NCBI GenBank assembly: GCA_965227215.1
Contig: OZ245729.1
Location: forward strand, 620,001-684,000
Length of the DNA: 64,000 nucleotides
Source: Gracilimonas sp965227215
GTDB lineage: Bacteria > Bacteroidota > Rhodothermia > Balneolales > Balneolaceae
Direction of reading: 5' to 3'
Shown: piece by piece, positions 8,894-17,116 of the stretch
Layout: each line of letters begins with the position of its first letter
How positions within the stretch are numbered: the stretch's first letter is position 1
Notes under the pieces: generated by a model
Seen by the model: only the letters and a program-made list of their open reading frames with translations
What the model was told of the DNA's origin: nothing
Database searches by the model: none
Translations under genes and position numbers: made by a program

Positions 8894-10068
8894 CAATCTA
8901 TCCCCTTTATAGCATCATTTATATTACTGGTATCCAAATGCTCATATATCATAGTAGTGTTTATGGAGGCATGTCCCATAATTTTTTGAACAATGGCAGG
9001 GGACACCCCTTTAGCCAAGAGATCGGTTGCACAGGAATGACGTAATCCGTGAAGTGTCACTGTATTTGAAACTTCATCGGTAAGCTTGACGAATTTCTTA
9101 AAGGATTTCGATAAAGCCAGTGAATCCATTTGTTGCCACCGGTTAAAACCTGTCGCACTTGGAAATACATATCCGTCAGATGGACTCCCCTGATCTTCCT
9201 TCCATTTTTTTAGCCATTTATACAGGGGTTTCCGAATCGGGATAATTCTCTCTTTTCCTGATTTTGTGGTATTCGTTTCTGAATTACTGATTTTTACGGC
9301 CCCGAAATTTTCTGCTTTTTGGGGATTTTCAGATAATTCAATGTCTTCCCAAGTTAGATTTACCGCTTCTTTAGCTCGCAGTCCACAGTAATAAATGGTG
9401 TTTATCATCGGTTTGAACCATAATCGCTGTTGTTCCGGTTTAGTCACAAATCCTTTTTCCTGCATTTTCTGATTATATGCATCAAAGGCGTGAAAGATTT
9501 TATCTAACTGCTTTCGATTTACTGTTTTTTGATTGATTTTTTGAGGAATCTTCGGTGATTTTATGTCTTCTGTGATATCCTCTTTTAAAATTTCTGTTTT
9601 TCTAAGCCATGTAAAGAACACCTTCAGATGCCTTAGATAATTTGCCTGTGAAGCAGGAGCTAAATCCGATTTAAAACAGAAGCCCCTAATATCTTGTTCA
9701 ATAATTTCTGTTACTGGCATCGTAGTCCCAACCTGATCCATAAACATATTTAATATCCTACGATAATTATCTTTAGTCGTTTGATTAGCCTGGCTTCTGT
9801 TGCTTATAAATTGATCAGTAGCTTTTTTCATGGAAATATGCTTACCCGATAATTTCTTTCTTTTTCGTTCTGCCTCTATTTTCGGAGTCCACCCATTGAA
9901 TGGATCGATCTCTCCTCTTTCGAATTTATCTTCATAATCAATTAACAGTTTTTCAGCCTCTCTCTTTATTGAAGTTCCTAAACTCAGAGCTTTTTGCTTC
10001 CTTTTACCATCAATTTTTGTGAAAAATCGAATATAGTAAGTTCCATTTCTCTTCTTAAGGCTTGCCAT
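8893..10068 (-). CDS. Tyrosine recombinase / phage-type integrase
   Basis: A site-specific recombinase that would insert and excise the island at the adjacent tRNA-Asn. I prefer ATG 10068 (MASLKKRNGTYYIRFF), which begins at the usual arm-binding domain; ATG 10131 adds 21 residues with no homology. A SAM-like core-binding domain follows (near ISNRSQANQTTKDNYRRILN), then the catalytic domain with Arg in YYCGLRAKEAVNLTW, the HGLRH box, and GHASINTTMIYEH carrying the last His and the nucleophilic Tyr. All key residues are present, so it is probably active. The gene reads away from the tRNA, the common layout for tRNA-targeted elements. Confidence 0.93.
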   Translation of the reverse strand: MASLKKRNGTYYIRFFTKIDGKRKQKALSLGTSIKREAEKLLIDYEDKFERGEIDPFNGWTPKIEAERKRKKLSGKHISMKKATDQFISNRSQANQTTKDNYRRILNMFMDQVGTTMPVTEIIEQDIRGFCFKSDLAPASQANYLRHLKVFFTWLRKTEILKEDITEDIKSPKIPQKINQKTVNRKQLDKIFHAFDAYNQKMQEKGFVTKPEQQRLWFKPMINTIYYCGLRAKEAVNLTWEDIELSENPQKAENFGAVKISNSETNTTKSGKERIIPIRKPLYKWLKKWKEDQGSPSDGYVFPSATGFNRWQQMDSLALSKSFKKFVKLTDEVSNTVTLHGLRHSCATDLLAKGVSPAIVQKIMGHASINTTMIYEHLDTSNINDAIKGID

Positions 10069-10206
10069 GACAGTTGAGATTTGATCAATTGGTTGAAGGT
10101 TAGTGAACAACTGTACCAACTTTTGTACCAACTAATTACGTGAAATGTGTTGTAAAATGAAAATCTTTCATTGCCAGAATGGCGCTATGTAAAAACAGAA
10201 AAGCAT

Positions 10207-10244
10207 AAAAAAAGCCTTTCAGCGTTAACTGAAAGGCTTTTTTT
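10207..10244. terminator. Bidirectional intrinsic terminator between integrase and tRNA-Asn
   Basis: A perfect stem of 16 bases (10207-10222 pairing with 10229-10244, core GCCTTTCAG/CTGAAAGGC) has A-runs on the left and T-runs on the right, so it can end transcription in either direction. It would stop tRNA-Asn transcripts from entering the integrase gene. Confidence 0.85.
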
Positions 10245-10270
10245 GAATAATAATCAGTAAAAATAAAAAG

Positions 10271-10342
10271 CTCCCCGGGCTGGATTCGAACCAGCGACCA
10301 ATTGATTAACAGTCAACTGCTCTGCCACTGAGCTACCGAGGA
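10271..10342 (-). tRNA. tRNA-Asn (anticodon GTT); likely attachment site
   Basis: On the minus strand the 72-base gene folds as a tRNA. Its acceptor stem is TCCTCGG/CCGGGGA, the D arm contains GCTCAGTGGCAGAGC, the anticodon loop is CTGTTAA (GTT, Asn) and the T loop lies in GGTTCGAATCC. CCA is not encoded. The 3' end faces the integrase, so the usual integration site in the 3' half of the gene would lie at about 10271-10290. No second copy of the tRNA 3' end is seen between 1 and 10,270, so the far end of the element should be beyond the left edge. Confidence 0.95.
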
Positions 10343-10378
10343 ATGTTGTAGCTTTTTGACTTTATTTACTTCAATAAA

Positions 10379-10401
10379 TAAAAAAGCCCCGTTGAAGGGG
10401 C
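10379..10401 (-). terminator. Intrinsic terminator after truA
   Basis: The stem GCCCC (10386-10390) pairs with GGGGC (10397-10401) around a 6-base loop. Read on the minus strand it is followed by a run of T, and it lies just past the truA stop. Confidence 0.7.
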
Positions 10402-10444
10402 GACAAATATAAAGAGATTATCCACCTACTTTCAACACTTTTCT

Positions 10445-11179
10445 TCACTTTTTATAGAAAACTTTTTGAAGCACCAATCCCCCGGCAGGGGCAGTATAAG
10501 TTGGAATCCCTGAGTCGGGTTTTTTCAAGGCTTCCTCAAACTGATCAAGTGTCATTTTGTTTTGTGCTACACGCACCATTGTGCCCACTAATCGGCGCAC
10601 CATATTCCGCAAAAAACGGTTGGATCGGATGTAATATTTAATCACTTCTCCCTCCTGTTCAAATTCCGAAAGTTGAATTTCACACAAAGTCGTCATGTTG
10701 TCTTCATTGAATTTTGAGAACCCCGCAAAATCAAATTCACCCTTTAACAAAGCTGCACATTCTTCAAGCTTTCCATAGTCGATCGGTTGATTGAGCTGCC
10801 ATGAGAATCGTTCTTTAAGCGGCATCCATCTTTTGGTGATCGTGTATTCATACTGTCGGCCGGTGGCATCAAACCGGGCATGGAAATCGTCGGCTACCTT
10901 CTCAACCCCTGTGACCTGAATTTCTTTCCCGATCAGCTTGTTAGCTTTGTAAAGAAGATCATCGGGCTCAATGTCGTCTGGTAAATCCATATGGGCCGTT
11001 TGCCCTGTTGCATGAACGCCGGCGTCGGTTCTGCCCTGCCCAATTATATCAATATCAGACTGAAGAATGGTCGAAAACGCATCCTCAATGGTTTGTTCTA
11101 TCGTGGAGACGTTGGGCTGTATCTGCCAGCCGGAGAAGTTGGTGCCGTCGTACTCAATCGTAAGTAGGTATCTCTGCAT
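10445..11179 (-). CDS. truA: tRNA pseudouridine(38-40) synthase TruA
   Basis: This 244-residue protein modifies uridines 38-40 in the anticodon stem-loop of many tRNAs. The catalytic Asp lies in the family motif GQGRTDAGVHATGQ, near residue 52. Other conserved parts are the N-terminal LTIEYDGTNFSGWQ and the C-terminal RFLRNMVRRLVGTMV. The length is normal for the family. It stands alone, diverges from guaC and is followed by its own terminator. It marks the resumption of core genome to the right of the island. Confidence 0.96.
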   Translation of the reverse strand: MQRYLLTIEYDGTNFSGWQIQPNVSTIEQTIEDAFSTILQSDIDIIGQGRTDAGVHATGQTAHMDLPDDIEPDDLLYKANKLIGKEIQVTGVEKVADDFHARFDATGRQYEYTITKRWMPLKERFSWQLNQPIDYGKLEECAALLKGEFDFAGFSKFNEDNMTTLCEIQLSEFEQEGEVIKYYIRSNRFLRNMVRRLVGTMVRVAQNKMTLDQFEEALKKPDSGIPTYTAPAGGLVLQKVFYKK

Positions 11180-11297
11180 GTCCGCAATATATGAAGGAGA
11201 TTCAACATTCCTGAAATTAGAATTGTGTATTCAGATTCGTTACAAATTTTGTCATCTTTGACCTGTAATTGTAAGCCCGAAATTTTGAGAACAGATT

Positions 11298-12338
11298 ATG
11301 CGCATTGAATTAGATATTAAGCTTGGTTTTAAAAACGTAATGATCCGCCCTAAACGCTCTACCCTCAAATCGCGAGCGGATGTATCGCTTGAACGATCTT
11401 TTAAGTTTTTGCATGCCAATAAAGGCTGGACGGGCATCCCGGTAATGGCAGCCAATATGGATACCACCGGTACTTTCGAGATGGCCGGTGCCCTGGCAGA
11501 GCATAAAATGTTCACCGTTATCCACAAACACTATTCCATCGAAGAATGGAAGGCTTTCTTAGACTCTGCAGAAGACTCCATCACCGAACATATCGCGGTT
11601 AGCACAGGAACCGGAACAGCAGATATGGAAAAATTGGATGAACTGATGAACCTGTTTCCACAGTTACGATTTATCTGCATTGATGTGGCTAATGGATATT
11701 CAGAACACTTCGTGAAGTTTGTAAAGAAGGTGCGGGAGAAATATCCCGACAAGGTTATCATAGCCGGAAATGTGGTTACAGGAGAAATGGTGGAAGAGCT
11801 GCTACTCGCCGGAGCTGATATCATTAAGGTTGGAATTGGACCGGGGTCGGTTTGTACCACACGACTCAAAACCGGAGTCGGATTTCCTCAGCTTTCAGCC
11901 ATCATCGAATGCGCCGATGCAGCTCACGGATTGGGCGGACAGATTATTTCGGATGGCGGATGTAAATCGCCCGGCGACGTAGCCAAAGCTTTTGGTGGAG
12001 GGGCAGATTTTGTAATGCTCGGCGGGATGTTTTCCGGTCATACAGAAAGCGGAGGCGAACTGGTTGAGGAAGATGGTGAGAAGTTTAAAACCTTTTACGG
12101 CATGAGCTCCGAAACTGCTATGGAAAAATACGCGGGCGGTGTGGCCGAATATCGTGCTTCCGAAGGGAAAACCGTAAAAGTGCCCTATCGCGGACCTGTG
12201 GAAGACACCGTTCAGGATATCCTCGGCGGCGTACGATCTACCTGTACCTATGTAGGCGCCAAAAAACTGAAAGAGCTAACCAAACGAACGACCTTCATCC
12301 GTGTTCAGGAACAGCTGAACGAGATGTTTTCGGAGTAA
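11298..12338 (+). CDS. guaC: GMP reductase GuaC
   Basis: The 346-residue enzyme converts GMP to IMP with NADPH and ammonia release, for purine balance. It has the IMPDH/GMPR TIM-barrel pattern with the active-site loop GIGPGSVCTTR, where Cys186 is the expected nucleophile. The lack of an inserted CBS domain and the start MRIELDIKLGFKNVMIRPKRST favour GMP reductase over IMP dehydrogenase. The glycine-rich phosphate site ISDGGCKSPGDVAKAFGGGADFVMLGG is also present. It diverges from truA with a 118-base spacer between the two starts. Confidence 0.95.
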   Translation: MRIELDIKLGFKNVMIRPKRSTLKSRADVSLERSFKFLHANKGWTGIPVMAANMDTTGTFEMAGALAEHKMFTVIHKHYSIEEWKAFLDSAEDSITEHIAVSTGTGTADMEKLDELMNLFPQLRFICIDVANGYSEHFVKFVKKVREKYPDKVIIAGNVVTGEMVEELLLAGADIIKVGIGPGSVCTTRLKTGVGFPQLSAIIECADAAHGLGGQIISDGGCKSPGDVAKAFGGGADFVMLGGMFSGHTESGGELVEEDGEKFKTFYGMSSETAMEKYAGGVAEYRASEGKTVKVPYRGPVEDTVQDILGGVRSTCTYVGAKKLKELTKRTTFIRVQEQLNEMFSE

Positions 12339-12341
12339 TGT

Positions 12342-12420
12342 TGTGTGTTAAAGTGTTGATGTGTTTTCGGTTTTGGCACATTCTTGAATCCTAGGGGCCA
12401 AAAACGTAAACACTTTCACA
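12342..12420. repeat. Imperfect inverted repeat between convergent genes (GTGTTAAAGTG type)
   Basis: Left-arm words TGTGTGTTAAAGTGTT are mirrored by AACACTTTCACACATA, with an inner pair GTTTTGGC/GCCAAAAAC. It lies between the guaC and DinB-like stops. It probably acts as a two-way terminator, and belongs with the similar short-period inverted repeats at 19976, 26531, 36674 and 44190. Confidence 0.55.
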
Positions 12421-12430
12421 CATACGTACA

Positions 12431-12940
12431 TTAACTTAACAATCGAAAGATGATGGCAAGCTGTCCTGTATGATAAGCGTTATGTTGCAGCACCAATAGA
12501 GCTTCCCTCAGGAATGAATGCTCCTGCCCTCCGGCAACCGGTGCATTTAATCCATTGGATTCATCCAGTATGATATTCATCATCTCATCCCTTTCCCGGA
12601 AAAAGGAATCTTTAAGCTGCTCCCACTCCTCTTCTGATTCCGGTTCTTTTTCCAACGGCCAATACTCATCGGGCCATTCCTTGGATTCGTAATATTTGTT
12701 TCTACAATAATCCAGGATATCAAACTGAGCAACCCGAATGTGAAAGAATTGCTCATAAAAAGAATAGGGTAATCCGGCCGGGCGTTTTCCTAAATCTTCG
12801 AACGCAATCTCATTCAGCAAATCTTCAATCTTAAGATAGGCTTGCCCTCCCTCCAGCTGTTGTACAATTTGTTCTCTGGTGATCCGGTGTGAATTTACTT
12901 CCATAAGTGTTTTTTGATTCGGTTTTGTCATTAAATACAT
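12431..12940 (-). CDS. DinB-like metal-dependent helical protein
   Basis: The 169-residue protein resembles the DinB/YfiT four-helix family, whose members use three His to bind a metal and often act as thiol transferases or damage-induced proteins of unknown role. Candidate ligands are His in EQFFHIRVAQFD and the two His of HNAYHTGQLAIIF near the C-terminus, the typical HxxxHxxQ pattern. A second Met at residue 4 is an alternative start. It converges on guaC. The exact reaction is not known. Confidence 0.7.
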   Translation of the reverse strand: MYLMTKPNQKTLMEVNSHRITREQIVQQLEGGQAYLKIEDLLNEIAFEDLGKRPAGLPYSFYEQFFHIRVAQFDILDYCRNKYYESKEWPDEYWPLEKEPESEEEWEQLKDSFFRERDEMMNIILDESNGLNAPVAGGQEHSFLREALLVLQHNAYHTGQLAIIFRLLS

Positions 12941-12989
12941 GTTATGGAAGAATCATTCAATGCCAATCCCCATCTTAGTACAAGCAACC

Positions 12990-13247
12990 TCTCTTCGCAT
13001 TAACCAGCGCGATACCGTAAACGACTCGCTTGCGTACCAAAATCCACCTCAGCCCGGGCCACCAAGTCATCACAAAGCAACCATCTCTTCCGGTACTCAA
13101 GCGAAGGGGTTCAGCCCTTCGCATTAACCAGCACGATGCCGTGAACGACTCGCTTGTGTACCAAAACCCACCTCAGCCCGGGCCACCAAATCATCACAAA
13201 GCAAGCATCTCTTCCGGTACACAAGCGAAGGGGTTCAGCCCTTCACA
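12990..13247 (+). repeat. REP/BIME-like repeat, cluster A (two copies plus a remnant)
   Basis: Two copies lie at 13009-13122 and 13133-13246, preceded by a remnant tail. Each starts with GCGATGCCGTAAACGACT or a close variant, then has CGCTTGTGTACC, about 50 variable bases, then TTCCGGTACACAAGCG and finally the hairpin GCGAAGGG-GTTCAG-CCCTTCGC. CGCTTGTGTACC and GGTACACAAGCG are inverted, so each unit can form a large stem-loop. Short open frames crossing here are not genes. Confidence 0.9.
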
Positions 13248-13361
13248 CCACTATCCTTTAATCGTTTCACCCCACCTAATTAACAGCCTTCAAAAATTAC
13301 CGATTTATATCCCCTGCAGATTGTTTAATTTCCGTCATTCATCTAAACCTATTTTTATTTC

Positions 13362-15815
13362 ATGAACACGTTTTTAAAGCTGTTGATCTTTTTTGTCATC
13401 CTGATATTGGGATTTGCCGGACTGGCTTTTTACTGGACGTTCTATAAACCCCTTCCCGATTACGAGGAAACTATTTCACTGGCCGGAGTTTCTGAAGAAG
13501 TACAAATCCATTGGGATGCCTACGGTGTACCTCATATCTACGCCACCAACGAAGACGATCTATATTATGCTATGGGATACGTTCATGCACAGGACCGCTT
13601 GTGGCAAATGACCCTCACCCAAATAGCTGCTGAAGGACGTTTTTCAGAATTTTTCGGGGATGATGAAGAGCTGATTAACCTGGACAAATATCAGCGAACG
13701 CTCGGGTTTTGGAAGGTAGCCCAGCAACTGGTGGATACGCTCGGACAGGAAGAGCGAAAAGTGCTGAATGCCTATTCTCAGGGTGTAAATGCATTTGTGG
13801 ACCATAACTCAAACCGACTGCCGGTTGAGTTTGCACTCACCGGAATACAGCCACTTGAGTGGACCCCTGCCCGTTCTCTGGCTGTAAGCCGACTGATGGG
13901 CTGGGAACTAAATATGGGATGGTGGAGTGAAGTCACCTACGGCTATCTTCGGGATAAACTTCCTCCCCAGCAGTTTGAACAGCTTCAACTACGCTTTCCG
14001 GATTCGGCTCCCACTTCCCTGGATGATCAGGAATCAATGGGTTACTCCAGCTCCCTGTTACCTATGCTTCAGCAGGAAATCAAAAAAAGAGAATTACTTG
14101 AAATGGAAGGAACCCATGTTGGCAGTAATGCCTGGGTGATTGATGGATCCAAATCAGAGACAGGCTACCCGATGCTGGCCGGCGATCCTCACCTTGGACT
14201 CGACATGCCCGGCAAGTGGTATGAGGTACATCTGAATCTGAATGGGAAAAATGTATCAGGGGCCACCTTGGCGGGCGTCCCGGCCGTTATCATAGGGCAG
14301 AATGATCAAATGGCCTGGTCTTTTACCAGTATTATGAGTGACGATACTGACTTTTTCCTAGAACAAATCGATCCCCAGGACCGCGGCCGTTATGTTGCCG
14401 ATTCTCTGAACGACACTACGGCCTCTTACCGCTCGTTTGATAAAATCAGGGAGATCATCAAAGTAAAAGACGGAGATGACCGATCTTTTGAAATTCGGTA
14501 TACCAAACACGGGCCTGTAATCTCGGATATCTACCCGGTTCAGGAACTCACCGAAGACAAAGTGATTTCCATGCAATGGACCGGTTACGAAATGAGTAAC
14601 GAAATGCGGACTTTGTATCAAATTAACTGGGCTGAAGACTTTCAGGATTTTAAAGATGCCCTCCCTTCTTTTGGAGTACCGGGCTTAAACCTGATGTATG
14701 GAGATGTGGAAGGAAATATTGCCATGTACTCCGTAGCTAAACTTCCCATTCGCACCGGTGACCCCATCACACTGCGTAAAGGCTGGGATCCCAATCAGGA
14801 CTGGCAGGGTTTCATTCCACATGAGCAAATGCCCCGTCTCATCAACCCGGAAGACGGCTGGATTGCTAATGCCAACAACAAAATCACTACCGACAGTTAC
14901 CCTTATTACATAGCCACTTTTTGGGAGCCGCCTTCACGAATCGAACGTATTGAGCAGATCTTAACTGCCGATTCCACCCTGGGCTATAATCAGTTTCAGG
15001 ATTTACAGAATGATTCATATTCAGCATTTGCAGCAAAACTGACGCCCAAGATTCTGGAGGTCATCAAGAATCAGGATGCCTATAATTTCGATCTCCCCAT
15101 CTCTTACCTGGAGAACTGGAACTATAAGTACGACCTGAAATCTACGGCTGCATCCATATTTGATGTATTTTTCGTCAATTTCACAGAAAATACGCTGAAG
15201 GATGATTTCGGCGATGCAGCTTACTCTAATTTCATTCATCATGAGAACATTCCGGTACGTACCATGAGTTCTCTGATCGATACCGAAAGTTCTTTTTTTG
15301 ATGATTTGTCCACCGAAGCTGTAGAGACAAAGGAAGATATGGTTGTAAAAAGCATGCAGGATGCTATCCTGTTTCTGAGTGATTCTCTGGGCAGTGAACC
15401 TTTCGAGTGGCGATGGGAACAGCTGCATACTCTTATGCTGGAGCCCCCCCTTTTATCACAGGCTGCGGATGATCCTGAGGCCCCAAATGCTCTGAAACTG
15501 ATTGTAGATAATGTACTCAGTAAAGGGCCTTACAAGGTCCCGAGCCATGGAATGAGCGTAAACAATGGACAATATAGGTGGAGCAATGCTTTCGAGATGG
15601 TACTTGGCCCCTCCATACGTCGCATTTCTGATTTATCTGATATGGGTAGAAGCAAAAGCATTCTCCCTACCGGGCAATCAGGAAATCCACTTTCTGACCA
15701 TTACGGCGATCAAACTTTTATGTGGCTGGACGGGCAGTACCGCTGGTTGTATCAGGATTCTACCCTCTTTGAGGAAGCTGACATCCGAACCATGCGGTTG
15801 GTTCCTGTGGAGTGA
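13362..15815 (+). CDS. Penicillin acylase-family N-terminal nucleophile hydrolase
   Basis: An 817-residue secreted or membrane-anchored amidohydrolase. After an N-terminal hydrophobic segment (residues 4-25) comes the small chain with VQIHWDAYGVPHIYATNEDD, then the self-cleavage site GSNAW with the nucleophile Ser255. The large chain carries the conserved AGDPHLGLDMPGKWYEVHL and AWSFTSIMSDDTDFF regions. Relatives hydrolyse penicillins, acyl-homoserine lactones or other N-acyl amides, and the substrate cannot be read from the sequence. It stands alone between repeat clusters A and B. Length and motifs are typical and intact. Confidence 0.92.
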   Translation: MNTFLKLLIFFVILILGFAGLAFYWTFYKPLPDYEETISLAGVSEEVQIHWDAYGVPHIYATNEDDLYYAMGYVHAQDRLWQMTLTQIAAEGRFSEFFGDDEELINLDKYQRTLGFWKVAQQLVDTLGQEERKVLNAYSQGVNAFVDHNSNRLPVEFALTGIQPLEWTPARSLAVSRLMGWELNMGWWSEVTYGYLRDKLPPQQFEQLQLRFPDSAPTSLDDQESMGYSSSLLPMLQQEIKKRELLEMEGTHVGSNAWVIDGSKSETGYPMLAGDPHLGLDMPGKWYEVHLNLNGKNVSGATLAGVPAVIIGQNDQMAWSFTSIMSDDTDFFLEQIDPQDRGRYVADSLNDTTASYRSFDKIREIIKVKDGDDRSFEIRYTKHGPVISDIYPVQELTEDKVISMQWTGYEMSNEMRTLYQINWAEDFQDFKDALPSFGVPGLNLMYGDVEGNIAMYSVAKLPIRTGDPITLRKGWDPNQDWQGFIPHEQMPRLINPEDGWIANANNKITTDSYPYYIATFWEPPSRIERIEQILTADSTLGYNQFQDLQNDSYSAFAAKLTPKILEVIKNQDAYNFDLPISYLENWNYKYDLKSTAASIFDVFFVNFTENTLKDDFGDAAYSNFIHHENIPVRTMSSLIDTESSFFDDLSTEAVETKEDMVVKSMQDAILFLSDSLGSEPFEWRWEQLHTLMLEPPLLSQAADDPEAPNALKLIVDNVLSKGPYKVPSHGMSVNNGQYRWSNAFEMVLGPSIRRISDLSDMGRSKSILPTGQSGNPLSDHYGDQTFMWLDGQYRWLYQDSTLFEEADIRTMRLVPVE

Positions 15816-15870
15816 ACCATCTCTTTATTGTTGCTGAACCAACTCGGTTGTATGATTAGTCCTCATGTCA

Positions 15871-16031
15871 GCGATGCCGTAAACGACTCGCTTGCTTACT
15901 GGAATACATCTAGGCCAGACTCCCTATATCATCACAAAACAACCATCTCTTCCGGTACACTAGTGAAGGGGTTCAGCCCTTCGCATTAACCAACGCCATG
16001 CCGTAAACGACTCGCTTGTGTACGGGAATAC
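15871..16031 (+). repeat. REP/BIME-like repeat, cluster B (one full copy, one left half)
   Basis: A full unit at 15871-15984 is followed at 15991-16031 by only the left half (GCCATGCCGTAAACGACTCG then CTTGTGTACGGGAATACA). The rest of 15816-16188 shows no gene. The truncated copy points toward the transposase-like gene that starts at 16189. Confidence 0.88.
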
Positions 16032-16188
16032 AACTTACCCTTAGTTATAACCTCCAACCCTATCATTTCAGATTTAAGACAGCTTGATCATTACCTGTTC
16101 ATCAGTCTTTACTACTTAGAGTGAAAATAATTTGTAAGGAATAGTGCCAGAATAGCTCTTACTACAGACCCTGAACAAAATCAAAACA

Positions 16189-16626
16189 ATGCCTAAAACA
16201 TATAATATGATCTGGGTACATATTGTATTTAGAACCAAAGAGAGTAGACCCTACCTATCATGGGAAGTACGAAACGCGGTATGTAACTTTATTAAAACAG
16301 AAGGAAATAAAAGAGGTTTGTTCGTTGATACTGTAAATGGAGTGAAAGATCATCTACATGTTTTACTGCGAATCAGAACAACTCAAACAGTCGCAGAATT
16401 AGTTAATTGGATTAAAGGAGCATCTTCAAGATGGCTTAATTTAACATATAACTGGAAAGATGGTTTTGAATGGCAAGAAGGATATGGCGTCTTCTCTGTA
16501 AGTGAAAATGACATACAAATGATTAGAAACTGCATCTACAACCAGGAAAAGCACCATAAAAATGATAACTGCATAGACCAGTTCGAAAAAACATCCTTAC
16601 CAAACCAATCAAGCGCGATGCCGTAA
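16189..16626 (+). CDS. Y1/REP-associated (TnpA-like) transposase, catalytic tyrosine substituted
   Basis: The 145-residue protein has the IS200/TnpA-REP fold: MPKTYNMIWVHIVFRTK at the start, the HUH metal motif HLH at 55-57, and WQEGYGVFSVS...NQEKHHK near the end. Relatives have a catalytic Tyr in the pattern xxYIxxQ; here that position is Cys115 (NCIYNQ), with Tyr117 two residues on. It may be inactive or may use Tyr117. The stop codon TAA (16624-16626) lies inside a copy of the repeat, so the last residues SAMP are encoded by the repeat. No tnpB or IS ends are seen. It probably is, or was, the enzyme that spreads the surrounding repeats. Confidence 0.85.
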   Translation: MPKTYNMIWVHIVFRTKESRPYLSWEVRNAVCNFIKTEGNKRGLFVDTVNGVKDHLHVLLRIRTTQTVAELVNWIKGASSRWLNLTYNWKDGFEWQEGYGVFSVSENDIQMIRNCIYNQEKHHKNDNCIDQFEKTSLPNQSSAMP

Positions 16627-16981
16627 ACGACTCGCTTGTTAACTGGAATACACCTAAGTCCGGGCCACAAAGTCATCACAAAGCACCCATCTCTTCCGGT
16701 ACACAAGCGAAGGGGTTCAGCCCTTCGCTTAAAACAAAGCGATGCCGTGAACGACTCGCTTGCTTACCGGAATACATCTAAGCCCAGCCACCTCCATATC
16801 ATCACAAAGCACCCATCTCTTCCGGTACACAAGCGAAGGGGTTCAGCCCTTCGCATAAAAAACAAAGCGATACCATAAACGACTCGCTTGCCAACCAGAA
16901 CCCACCTCAGCCCAACCACCCCATATCATCACAAAGCAACCCTCCCTTCCGGTACACAAGCGAAGGGATTCATCCCTTCGC
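16615..16981 (+). repeat. REP/BIME-like repeat, cluster C (three tandem copies)
   Basis: Copies lie at 16615-16728, 16739-16854 and 16867-16981. Each has the left motif GCGATGCCGTRAACGACTCG, a variable centre, TCCGGTACACAAGCGAAGG and the terminal hairpin. The third is the most degenerate (GATACCATAAACG and GAAGGGATTCATCCCTTCG). The first copy overlaps the 3' end of the transposase-like gene. No gene is seen from 16627 to 17116. Confidence 0.9.
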
Positions 16982-17116
16982 AAAGTGTAATATTTCTCTC
17001 ACAATTTAACCCTCACTGTATTCACCAATTTTAACAAATCCATCCGCAACAAGAATTTATGAGCAGCGTATTTCTCCACCACGTATATTCCGCCCTAAAC
17101 CTAACTTAATTCTGCT

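Noticed and set aside
6929..10131. Complete prophage
   Set aside because: Only integrase, excisionase-like and replication-like genes are present; no capsid, terminase, tail or lysis genes are seen in the window.
12939..13365. Two short plus-strand frames with proline-rich translations
   Set aside because: They are read from REP/BIME cluster A; the same peptide text recurs at 16636-16878, which shows it is repeat DNA.
16189..16626. A complete IS200/IS605 insertion sequence
   Set aside because: No tnpB and no IS-type ends are seen; the gene ends inside the REP-like repeat, which fits a REP-associated transposase better.
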